NCBI GenBank assembly: GCA_018907035.1
Contig: JACCIC010000040.1
Coordinates: forward strand, 1,209,501-1,273,500
From: Sycobia sp. Sy_11
Taxonomy: Eukaryota; Arthropoda; Insecta; Hymenoptera; Epichrysomallidae
Reading direction: 5' to 3'
DNA length: 64,000 bases
Below the pieces are notes generated by a model, which did not search any database, was not told the DNA's origin, and saw only the letters and a program-made list of their open reading frames with translations. Made by a program: the position numbers and the translations under genes. Positions 1 to 8,827 of this stretch are shown one piece after another; within the stretch, counting starts at the first letter, position 1; every line of letters begins with the position of its first letter.

Positions 1-182
1 CATATTGACGCTCTAGTAAGTAATCCGTTTTTTTTTGTATTTTGTATGTTTTTCGATTTTTTTTTTTTTTGACGAATATGTACAGATATGCCCACATATA
101 CATATATACCTATATATACGTATATATACTCATATATCTACATACTCTTTAGTTAGATTGCCAGATATGCGTATACTCGGGT
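1..182. other. AT-rich left edge beyond integrase stop
   Basis: This is AT-rich DNA with T-runs and TATA-like stretches lying beyond the integrase stop. It should be the 3' part of the minus-strand gypsy element, but no copy of the LTR found at 9893-10548 is visible. The 3' LTR, and any env gene, must therefore lie outside the window or be lost. Confidence 0.5.
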
Positions 183-2891
183 TTATTGCTTAGTTTTAAT
201 GTTTCTCGCGTCGTTATCAATATAGGATATCCGTAGTCTGTTCGCGTGAACAATTTTTCCGCCCTTTTTATACTGAATTTTTACGTTATTTTTCCCGATG
301 ATTTCTAATACACGAAACGGACCGGAATACTGGTTCGATAGTTTCACGGGTTTCGGGCCGCTCAGTAAGAAAACATAATCACCTACTCTAAATTTTACTT
401 CTTTCACATGTCGGTCGTATAATAGTTTTGATTTCTCTTTCGACTGGATAAGGTTATCGTATACTAATCTCTTTATCCCAGTTAACCTAACCACTAATTC
501 CTTAACGTAACCCTGGTATGTTGGGATCAGATCCGCTTCACGTAGTGGATCGTTGGAGGGGAGCCTAGCTAATCTGCCGAAGACTACTTCAAACGGCGTA
601 TGCTTCGTACTCTCTTGTACACACGTATTATAATTCAGCATCGCTATTTCTACCCATTCGTCCCATTCGGAGTCTTTCTCTGTATATTGTTTCAAAAATT
701 CTCCTAACGCGTGATGGGACCGTTCTAAAGACCCGTTAGATTGAGGGTGGAAAGCCGTTGTCCTGACCTTTTTTATTCTGAATCTCTTTGCAATCCGTTG
801 CATGAGGCTACTTAAAAAATTTCTACCTTGATCCGTAAGTATTACTTTCGGAGCTCCATAGATGCAAATACACCTCTTTATAAATGCATCGGCAATTGTT
901 GATGCTACCGCGTTGGGCAGCGGGACAGCTATACAATACTTGGATAATTGATCCTGCATTGTTAGGATATATTCGTTTCCGCTTCTTGTTTTAGGTAATG
1001 GGCCCACTATATCGAGGGCTATTTTCTCAAATGTAGTACCTGGAGTGTCAGTAATTACCATGGGTTGCCTTGTTTTAACGCGTACAAGTTTCTTCAATTG
1101 ACAGTCTATGCATTGCTGGACGCGCCTTTGTACATCTGCCTTTAAATTATCCCAATAATAATCCTGTCTAATACGGTTGTACGTTTTCGAAACGCCTCTA
1201 TGACCACCGACAGGTGAGTTATGATACTCGTAGAATATCTCATCACGGCGATCAGGTGGGACAAATTTTAAACTCCCTTTACAAATTATTATCTTTATAT
1301 CTGTATCTTTAAATTCGTTTAAGAATATACTCATAACCTCGCGCCATTCTAACCCTTCTATGTCTGGCGAGTGAGCTATACTGAATTCCTCAATTTTCTT
1401 TTCTAAACTAAATGCTCTTAATTCTTTACATACTTTCTGAATGTTTTCTTTTATTCTTGATAATGACTCGGGCTTATCGCCTCTGATACTTAGGGCAATT
1501 AGAAATTTGCGATTGCTTCGTTTATACGAGCTTATTCTAGTTTCCTCTAGGTATTGCCGCTGCGGAATTTTATTTGATTCGGCGAGCTTCCGTGCTGCTA
1601 CATCGCAAGGTTCACCTCTATTATTGACGAAATAGACAATATGATCATTGCGGAACTGAATCAATTCTTTGGTTTCCACGAAGTTATTTTTGTCCCTCCT
1701 TGGATTTGTCCTCCTATCGTCAGCCGTGCTCTTTTTAACATTACCGTTTTCGTGACTTGAACGGTTACTTCGATCCGTTGTTACTGAGCTTTCGTTGCTA
1801 GAGGTATCCGAATCATTACTGCTTTGATTACTATTATTTTCGGATGTTAGAGGAAGTAATTTCTGTTTAGGTTTTCTACCTTTCCGTTTGGGCCTTTGCG
1901 GTACATATGATGATTCGCTGCCTGATTCGCTAGTAGATTCACTACCTGTCTGCAAAGTATTCGTTACATTATTTTGCTGCGTGTTCGCTAATCTGGGATT
2001 TTTACTCTTGATAACATCGTTTGGTTTTCTTTGATCGTGAATTTCTGTAACTCGCGGTCGTCCTCGTCGTCTACGAATACGTGTTTGATCATTATTAGTC
2101 CCTATCTCTATCTGTTGCAGATTCGGGGCATCTATATTCTCCTGTCTAGAAATAGAAGTTCCTTGCATCTTCTCGTTGCGTTCTTCGGTTTGTTTCCTAG
2201 TTTTACGTCGTTGCGGACGAACATTTTTCGTTAAAATCTTCCTATTCGATTCTTTGGTAATGCCCTCAACTCCCGACTTAGAAAAATTAGTACGACTTCT
2301 CTCGTCTTTACTTAAACTTGGAAAATCTTTAACTCTTGAAAAATTAGAAACGTTCTGCGTATTATCCTCACCATTTTCTATGATATCAACTCCCGACTTA
2401 GAAAAATTAGCACGATTTCTTTCATCTTTACTTAAACTTGGAAAATCTCTAACTCTTGAAAAATTAGGAACGTTCTGCGTATTATCCTCACCATTTTCTC
2501 TTCGGACTTTAGATCTGGTAACTCGGTGATTTGGGACAGTACTTCTAATCCCTTTTAACTTAGTATTCTTCGTACGTGCCTTCGGAACTTTGGGAGTCTC
2601 AACACAATGAGAATTCGGATTTTTAGGACTCGCCACCGGTTTATCAAGATTAAGTTGCCTTTTTCTTTGCCCTCGAGTGACTACGTTTACATTCTCAACA
2701 GGGTTACGCGACAACGCATCAGCGTGTACATTCGTCTTTCCTGGGTTGTAAACGACTTTATAGTCGTATTCTGAAAGCTTGAACCTCCACTTTATCACAC
2801 GCGTGTTCAAATCAGCCGTTTTGAACCATACGAGCGGTTGGTGGTCAGTCACGAGGGTAAACGTACGTCCGAATACGTACGGCCTAAAGGT
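183..2891 (-). CDS. pol, second part: RNase H end, AT-hook linker, integrase
   Basis: This frame continues pol after the in-frame TAG. Counting from 2852, residues 1-52 finish RNase H (TDHQPLVW ... ADALSRNP). Residues ~53-400 are a Lys/Arg/Ser/Asn-rich linker with a tandem 40-residue repeat (119-198) and AT-hook-like motifs (RRRRGRPR at 259-267, PKRKGRKPK at 321-329). The integrase follows. Its HHCC zinc finger is H544/H551/C581/C584. Its catalytic triad is D614 (ALDIVGP), D674 (LTDQG) and E710 (NGSLERSHH), a DD35E spacing. The C-terminus has the GPFRVLEI fold common in gypsy integrases. It inserts cDNA into host chromosomes. The linker is far longer than the usual few dozen residues. Confidence 0.9.
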   Translation of the reverse strand, partial: TFRPYVFGRTFTLVTDHQPLVWFKTADLNTRVIKWRFKLSEYDYKVVYNPGKTNVHADALSRNPVENVNVVTRGQRKRQLNLDKPVASPKNPNSHCVETPKVPKARTKNTKLKGIRSTVPNHRVTRSKVRRENGEDNTQNVPNFSRVRDFPSLSKDERNRANFSKSGVDIIENGEDNTQNVSNFSRVKDFPSLSKDERSRTNFSKSGVEGITKESNRKILTKNVRPQRRKTRKQTEERNEKMQGTSISRQENIDAPNLQQIEIGTNNDQTRIRRRRGRPRVTEIHDQRKPNDVIKSKNPRLANTQQNNVTNTLQTGSESTSESGSESSYVPQRPKRKGRKPKQKLLPLTSENNSNQSSNDSDTSSNESSVTTDRSNRSSHENGNVKKSTADDRRTNPRRDKNNFVETKELIQFRNDHIVYFVNNRGEPCDVAARKLAESNKIPQRQYLEETRISSYKRSNRKFLIALSIRGDKPESLSRIKENIQKVCKELRAFSLEKKIEEFSIAHSPDIEGLEWREVMSIFLNEFKDTDIKIIICKGSLKFVPPDRRDEIFYEYHNSPVGGHRGVSKTYNRIRQDYYWDNLKADVQRRVQQCIDCQLKKLVRVKTRQPMVITDTPGTTFEKIALDIVGPLPKTRSGNEYILTMQDQLSKYCIAVPLPNAVASTIADAFIKRCICIYGAPKVILTDQGRNFLSSLMQRIAKRFRIKKVRTTAFHPQSNGSLERSHHALGEFLKQYTEKDSEWDEWVEIAMLNYNTCVQESTKHTPFEVVFGRLARLPSNDPLREADLIPTYQGYVKELVVRLTGIKRLVYDNLIQSKEKSKLLYDRHVKEVKFRVGDYVFLLSGPKPVKLSNQYSGPFRVLEIIGKNNVKIQYKKGGKIVHANRLRISYIDNDARNIKTKQ
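2266..2505 (-). repeat. 120-bp tandem duplication in the pol linker
   Basis: Two copies with exactly 120-bp spacing (for example cccgactta ends at 2280 and again at 2400) encode two 40-residue units beginning ENGEDNTQNV and ending NFSKSGV. The copies differ at only a few bases, so the duplication is recent, and it keeps the frame. Confidence 0.9.
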
Positions 2892-5083
2892 CTACACGGA
2901 ATGAAGCATAGCAAGTGCTTCTTTCTCGTATACCTCATAGCGCAACTCGGGTCCGCGCAGAACTCGCGACGTATAGGCGATCGGTTGATCCCTACCGAGT
3001 TTTCCTTGTGATAGGATGCCCCCAATCGCATAACCCGACGCGTCCGTCGTGATAATGAATGGTTGATCCATATCAGGGAATCGCAACACAGGCGCTGTGC
3101 ATAGAGCGCTTTTTAGGCATGCAAACGCATTTTCCGCGTTTTCTCCCCAGACAAAAGGTTCATTGCTTTGCAGAAGCTTGGTGAGGGGTTTAGAAATTTT
3201 GGCAAAGTCCTTAATAAATCTACGGTAGTATCCGGCTAAACCCAAAAATTGTCGAACATTTTTAACGTGCTTAGGACGCGGGAATCGCTCTACCACTTCT
3301 AGGTTCTTTGGGTCGGGTGTTAACCCGTCTTCGCTAAGAACGTGTCCTAAATATGCTACCTTTCGTTGTAGAATTTTGCACTTTCCGGGTTCGAGCTTCC
3401 AGTTCGCTTGACGTAATCTTTCCATTACTTCAATGAACAATTTTTCGTGTTCTTCCAAAGTTTTGGCATAGATTACTATGTCGTCCATATAGACAAACAC
3501 GCCCTTGCCAATAAGGCCCTCGAGCGTAAAGTTCATCGCGCGCTGATATTCCACGCCTGCGTTCTTCAAACCGAATGGCATGCGAACGAATTCAAAATGC
3601 CCGTCAGGTGTTGAAAAAGCAGTTTTATGCATGTCTTCCGGACTCATCGGTATTTGATGGAATCCGGAGACGCAATCCATGACAGTGTAGTATTTAGCAG
3701 CACCAACGGTGTCGAGTATTTCGACAATATTAGGTAGCGGGTATGCCATTGCTACTGTTTTCTCGTTCAGAGGACGGAAATCTACTACAACTCGCCAACG
3801 TGGTTTATTATCAGTTAATTGCTTTTTTGGTACGACCCAAAGCGCTGACGAATAGCTACTTCTAGAGTGTCTGATTACGCCCTTCTGCAGTAATTCATTC
3901 ACTTGTCGGTTCACCTCGTCTTTCAGAGCATGCGGCAATCTGTATTGACGCGTGCTCACCGGAATATCATCGGTCGTGGGGATCCTATGAGCTACAACAT
4001 TAGTTGTAGTAAGTTCATCACCCTTGAGATAAAACCGATCCGGGTTATTTTTCAACAATTTCACGGCTTGCTGGTATTCTTCCTTTTGCAGCTTATTGAT
4101 TTCCGTAAGTCCGATTAACTTGGTTAGTCGGTCCGAAGATACAGGTATATCATCGTACCGTTCAGATGCCAAGAAAAGATTTTTATAATCTCCTTTACTC
4201 CAGTCGAACTCTTGGAGATTAGTATTGTCGAATCGCATTAGGGATTTAAGATTCTCGAACTCCCAGTTTTGCATTGTATCAGTTTCTGATTCCTCATTGT
4301 TATACATTAGTACTTCTTCGTCGCGTAGAAACTCTAATTCTGTTCTCTTATTCTCGATCGTAATGGTTTTTTCTCCAAAGTCAATAACTGCTTTAGCGCT
4401 GTACAAAAAATCAGATCCTAATATCGCATCGTATGGTATGGCGCTGTTATTCGGTATTACTGTTATTGATGATTCTACGCCTAATATATTAAGGGGAGCG
4501 GCACCGAGTGTAGGCATTAGTAACCCATCAATCCCCTTTAAATAAGTCTCGTTTGTCGTGTCAATAATTTCCAATGACGATAATACTTTTGCTTTAATGA
4601 CGCTAGCTTCACAACCGGTGTCAATTAAAATCAATGTTCCTTCGTAGTTTAGAAATAGAAATTTATTGTGGTTTCCGGCAAAGTTAGTGTTAAGTATCCT
4701 TGGGGATTGTTCAGAACTATTTTTACCACCCAACGGCAGTTCGTGTTCTCCGATCTCCAATGTATTTTTTTTGAAATCTGCTATGGATCTTTGCTGCACT
4801 AAGAAGCTTATTCCTAATATTCCATCATACGGGAGTTTAAAACTTTCCTCTACGATGTGAAATCTTATTAATTCTCCGAACCCTTTTATACAGGTGGTTC
4901 CCAGGGATTTAATTACGTTGTCGGTTATTCCTTTTAGATTTACTATGTCAGTTGTATTTATTTCTATACCGAAGGGTAGATTCCCGCGTTTTAGTATATT
5001 GCCGTGTGATCCTGAGTCTATCAAAAATGAGAGTTTCCTGCTCCCAAACTTTAGATTTACGTGGGGCAGAGAGTCACTTTTTA
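2892..5083 (-). pseudogene. pol, first part: tandem proteases, RT, RNase H (in-frame TAG at 2892)
   Basis: Counting from the TTG codon at 5024, there are two retropepsin domains. The first has DSG at 3-5 and ILG at 69-71. The second has DTG at 135-137 and ILG at 201-203. RT follows at ~345-540 (VVVDFRPLN, YTVMDCVSGFHQ, YMDD at 512-515), then the RNase H core (DASG, YEKEALA). The frame stops at TAG 2892-2894 inside RNase H, and the same frame is open again straight after, so this is a single nonsense codon. Upstream, the frame is open into the end of gag (beyond 5190), in -1 register. Polyprotein cleavage, cDNA synthesis and RNA removal would be its roles. Confidence 0.9.
4300..4690 (-). other. 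Second retropepsin domain in pol
   Basis: Residues ~122-225 of pol repeat the whole pattern of the first protease domain: a hydrophobic strand, LIDTG, LKGI, a Thr-Gly turn, PYDAILG, FL, DF and a final I-x-I strand. The two copies are clearly alike but far from identical, so the duplication is old. Retropepsins work as homodimers, so two linked copies could fold as one pepsin-like unit (inference). Confidence 0.8.
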
Positions 5084-6064
5084 CAGTGGTTGCAATTCTG
5101 AGGCTTCCTCCTCCATTCTCGCTATATTGGCTGAGCGCATGGGGACGAGCGGTGCCGTTGGCTGCGCTCTGGACATGGAGGCACCGTTCGAGTTTTCCGC
5201 TCGCATTTTTTCATTGTATATCCTTTTTCTGCACTCGTTAATGTCATGTCCCGTATTTTTGCCATACGCACAACTTTTCGGAGTAGGGCAAGATGCAGCC
5301 ATATGTCCTGGTCGGTTGCACTTTCTACAAACCGGACGGTAGGGTGTATTATTGCGTTGTTGAGCCCCGGTTATAATATTCAACGGACACGTCGCCGATC
5401 TATGTCCGGGCTCGCTACACCGAAAACACCTTTCAATAGGTTTGCAGTTCTTTGCTGTATGGCCAGTTAAATTGCAAAGTTGGCAAATCATGCGGTTGCG
5501 ACACGTACTTGCTGTATGTCCAGGTTTATCGCATAATTGGCATGTCTCGAGGGACGCTTTATTCGACATTCGTTCTCTGCAATTAAAGGTATTATGTCCG
5601 GATCGTCTACACCGTGTGCAGGTTTCAATTTGCTGCTGAGCAGGGGGTTCCTCGAGTTGACATATATATGCCTTTTTGCGGTCTTCTCTTCCCCGAACTG
5701 TGAGTTTGCGACTAAGATCTCTTAATAAACTCCGCTCGTCAAGGTCTCTTTCTTCTTGTATCGCTTTATTAACGATAGTATTAAGATCTGTCACCGTTGT
5801 TCCGATACTTCTATCGATTTCTTTCCTCAGGCCTTTGCGAAAGCAAGTAATTACTGTCGCTTCAGCTTCGCGGCGCATCGCTTCCGTCACAGCTCCTACA
5901 TGAGCTCTCTCTGCTTCTAGAAGTCGACGGCCCAGGTCCTTTATTCGATTAGCGAATGAAATAACGTTTTCGTCATCCCGTTGGAACTCCATTCCTAATT
6001 CACCGATCAGTTGTTGTATAGTTCGAGGAGGTGCGTATATCGTTTCTAAGTAATCTTTAAAGCC
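5081..6064 (-). CDS. gag, C-terminal part with zinc knuckles (nucleocapsid)
   Basis: This frame continues the Gag capsid domain beyond the frameshift (first ATG at 5992). It carries a helical capsid C-terminal part (~1-100), then a nucleocapsid region with CX2CX4HX4C knuckles at residues 125-138, 151-164, 170-183, 189-202 and 222-235. A sixth, at 241-254, has glycine in place of the second cysteine. The knuckles bind RNA and package the genome. The C-terminal tail overlaps the start of pol, which is in the -1 frame, consistent with Gag-Pol made by -1 ribosomal frameshifting. Five intact knuckles is more than the one or two usual in gypsy elements. Confidence 0.85.
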   Translation of the reverse strand, partial: GFKDYLETIYAPPRTIQQLIGELGMEFQRDDENVISFANRIKDLGRRLLEAERAHVGAVTEAMRREAEATVITCFRKGLRKEIDRSIGTTVTDLNTIVNKAIQEERDLDERSLLRDLSRKLTVRGREDRKKAYICQLEEPPAQQQIETCTRCRRSGHNTFNCRERMSNKASLETCQLCDKPGHTASTCRNRMICQLCNLTGHTAKNCKPIERCFRCSEPGHRSATCPLNIITGAQQRNNTPYRPVCRKCNRPGHMAASCPTPKSCAYGKNTGHDINECRKRIYNEKMRAENSNGASMSRAQPTAPLVPMRSANIARMEEEASELQPL

Positions 6065-6552
6065 CTAACGGTTGCAAACGTTTGCCCACGAATCGCCTGT
6101 CTCGCCTCCCCGGTTATACGTGACCGTAATAACTTGACGAAGCTTGATTCGCTGGTCGCGTCTATAATTTCCAAGGCTTCGTCGCAGCCTTCGAAGAACT
6201 CGCTTAAGGTAATATTGCGCCCATCAAATACGGGCACTACCTTAAGCGCGTCTTTCAACGGAACAGCCTGAGTAGGCATTGTTACGTGGGCTTGTTTGTT
6301 GTCTGAAATATATATCGTGAGGTTTTCAGATACCTCTTTTTGCTTGCTATCGGCTGATTTTGCCGTTTGCACGATTGGTTCTATGAAAGAGTCTTCCAAA
6401 ACGTCAATCGTTTGTAACATTCGCGGTGGAGGTTTTATTTCTACATCCCTCGGGATCTCTTTAGTTGGAGAAAAAGGGTAGACGTTGTCGATATCGTCTC
6501 GGCAGAATTTATTCTTATCTGCCCGACTTCTAGTGACACGCTGCTCAGACAT
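6046..6552 (-). pseudogene. gag, N-terminal part, ended by a frameshift
   Basis: The first ATG in frame is at 6552 (MSEQRVTRSRADK). The frame runs about 168 residues into a capsid-like helical region (VFDGRNITLSEFFEGCDEAL, then LLRSRITGEARQAIRGQTF), which is typical of Ty3/gypsy Gag. It then stops at a TAG soon after the coding sense moves to another frame. The continuation of Gag lies in a different frame beginning near 6064, so one small insertion or deletion lies at about 6050-6075. I describe the break only; it could also be a sequencing error. Confidence 0.7.
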
Positions 6553-6672
6553 ACGCCCTAGTGTCAAATTTTTACGTTAAAATCGGTATTAACGAGGTAG
6601 GTTCCGATGACTATACCGCTTAACTAACCTACTTGCGTATATATAAACAAATTGGGAGTGTTTCTTCTCTAC

Positions 6673-7050
6673 TCAATCCTCAAGATTTAATTTTCTAACG
6701 GCTTCTTCCAACAATTCTATGTCTACCTCGTTGACGGTTTGCTTCTGGTTTAACTCTCTAAATGCGCGCGCGGTTATCGCCCAGGTTTTTTCCAACCAAG
6801 CCTTTAGTTCTTGGTTTTCCTTTTCCAACCCCTCTATACGTTCCTCCGCTCTTGTTATTTTTTGTAATAGGAAGTTTGTATTTCCGTGCGTCTCTGCACA
6901 GGCCTCTTGGAGCTCCTCTATATAGGTACGGTTATTCCGTGATAACGTTCCGACTGTGCAGAGAGCCCTATGATGAGAGCTTACTCGCTCCTCTATTGTA
7001 CGAAGTCTTTCTTCGTTCGGTAAGGGGTAATCTCTATTCAGTCCTACCAT
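6673..7050 (-). CDS. Small coiled-coil protein upstream of gag
   Basis: An ATG-started frame of 125 codons ends about 120 nt before the gag start. Residues ~45-120 are rich in E, K, L, Q and R with heptad-like spacing (RAEERIEGLEKENQELKAWL), predicting a coiled coil. It lies in the same orientation as gag and pol. It could be a separate small protein, or an N-terminal part of Gag (matrix or assembly domain) now separated by an untranslated gap. No family is recognised. Confidence 0.5.
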   Translation of the reverse strand: MVGLNRDYPLPNEERLRTIEERVSSHHRALCTVGTLSRNNRTYIEELQEACAETHGNTNFLLQKITRAEERIEGLEKENQELKAWLEKTWAITARAFRELNQKQTVNEVDIELLEEAVRKLNLED

Positions 7051-7069
7051 TTGGACCGGGGATTTTCCC

Positions 7070-8290
7070 GGTTGGGGAAAAAGATAAAAAAAAAGTTATT
7101 GAGGAGACAAAAGTTATTAAAAAAAAACAGAAAATATTGAAATTATTAATGGAAAAATTGAAAATAATTAGAAGGAAAACAATCAAAAACAGAAAATATT
7201 GGAATTAATTATTAAAATAAAGAAAAGGGAAAATATTGAAATTAAAAATTATCAAATAAGGAAAGCAGGATATATTGAACCCAATTAAAACCGATTAAAT
7301 TAATTAATAAGAAATTTACAGATAAAATTGAAAATACGGAAGTAAAAAAAAAAGGAATATTGGAAGAGAAATTCTTAAAAATTATTAAAGTAAATTATTA
7401 AAGTTAAATAAACATTTATAAATAAAATCGCTAAATAATAAAGAAAAAACAGGGAATATTGAAATTAAGGTTATGAAATTAACAATTATTAAGTTAATTC
7501 TGAATAATAAAAAAAAATGGAAAATGGTGAAATTAAAATTATTGAATAAAGAAAATAAGTAAAACCAGAAATTATAAAAAGGTTAAAAATTATTAAGTTA
7601 ATTAATAAGAAAACAATATAAAAATGATAATGAAAAGGCAGAAAATAAAAAAAATGATAAAAAGAGTTATTAAATTAATTATTAAAATAATGGAACAGAA
7701 AATATCGAAACTAAAATTATTAAATTAATAAATAAAAATTATGGTTAAAAAAAAGAAAGTAAAAAGGGATATTAAAAATAAAATTATTTAAAAGGCCAAA
7801 AATGAATTAAAGTTAATATTATAATAAAAAGGTTTTAATAACAAAAACGAATTATTAAACTAAACAAATTTGTAACTAAAAATAATAAAAAAAAAACAGG
7901 AAATATCGAGATTATAAAAGTATTTAAGAAGTTCTTAATTATAAAAACGAGATAAAAAAAAAATATTAAATTAGTTAATAACAATTTATAAGTAAAATTG
8001 AAAAATAGTTATTTAAAATAAAAATATTTAAAAGTCTTATAAATTATTGAATTAATTATTAAAATTAAAATAAAAAAAGAAACTATTGAATATTTTAAAA
8101 AGTTAAAAAAAATATTAATTATTAAAGATTTATAAATAAAAAAAAATAGTAAAAAAAACGAAAAATATTGAAATTTAAACAAAAGGTTGGTACTTAACGG
8201 AAAGGTAAAATAAATAAATAATTAAAAATAAGGATGTAGGATACGAGGAGCAATAATCCCAACCCAGTAGTTATTATTAGAAATGTTTTT
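7070..8290. other. A-rich, C-depleted low-complexity leader segment
   Basis: About 1.2 kb with almost no C on the plus strand (G-poor, T-rich in element sense). It consists of irregular A-runs with GAAA, TTAAA and AATT words and has no open frame. It separates the accessory ORF and minisatellite from the coiled-coil ORF and is the main part of the unusually long leader. The strand asymmetry is extreme and not periodic, so it is not a simple satellite. Confidence 0.75.
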
Positions 8291-8308
8291 TTATTGGTAA
8301 AGGTTATT

Positions 8309-8340
8309 ACACACACACAAATATATATATATATCTATCT

Positions 8341-8373
<33 letters not shown>

Positions 8374-8375
8374 TC
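8309..8375. repeat. (CA)n/(TA)n microsatellite
   Basis: A short CA run is followed by an interrupted TA run, between the A-rich leader and the GC minisatellite. Confidence 0.9.
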
Positions 8376-8455
8376 GGACACCAATTTATTATATATGTCC
8401 TGTACGGAGCCTCCCGGCGTAGCGCCGAAAAGATGGCGTGCCTACTTCCCTAGGC

Positions 8456-8670
8456 ACGGCGGAGGAGGGGCGGCCCTGCTTCTCTGGCACAGCGCAGTGG
8501 AGGGGGCGGGCCCTGCTAGGCGCAGCGCAGTGGAGGGGGCGGGCCCTTGCTAGGCGCGCGCAGTGGAGGGGGCGGCCCTTCTAGGCGCGGCGCAGTGGAG
8601 GGGCGGCCCTGCTAGGCGCAGGCGCAGTGGAGGGGCGGCCCTTCTAGGCGCAGCGCGTGGAGGGGCGGGT
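8456..8670. repeat. GC-rich minisatellite, ~32-bp unit
   Basis: About six to seven imperfect copies of a 31-33 bp unit are built around gcgcagtggaggggcggccc followed by a ctaggc linker. The gcgcagtgg core recurs at 8492, 8525, 8558, 8590 and 8622, and in shortened form at 8653. It lies between the accessory ORF and the A-rich leader of the gypsy element. Confidence 0.85.
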
Positions 8671-8827
8671 CACTGAACCCGGTCCCTCTTGGCCAGTCGT
8701 GTGAGCGCGTGGGCGGTTCACTGACCTCCACTGAGGGCAGGATCACTCGGCGCGGTGGAGGGAGGACGGATCTTCGCTCTCTGTCTACGGCTATTCGGGC
8801 CAGTCACGTGGGCGGGCGGGTGAGTTA

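Noticed and set aside
1..182. The 3' LTR or an env gene of the gypsy element at the left edge
   Set aside because: Nothing here matches the LTR at 9893-10548, and no open frame exists. These parts are simply outside the window or missing.
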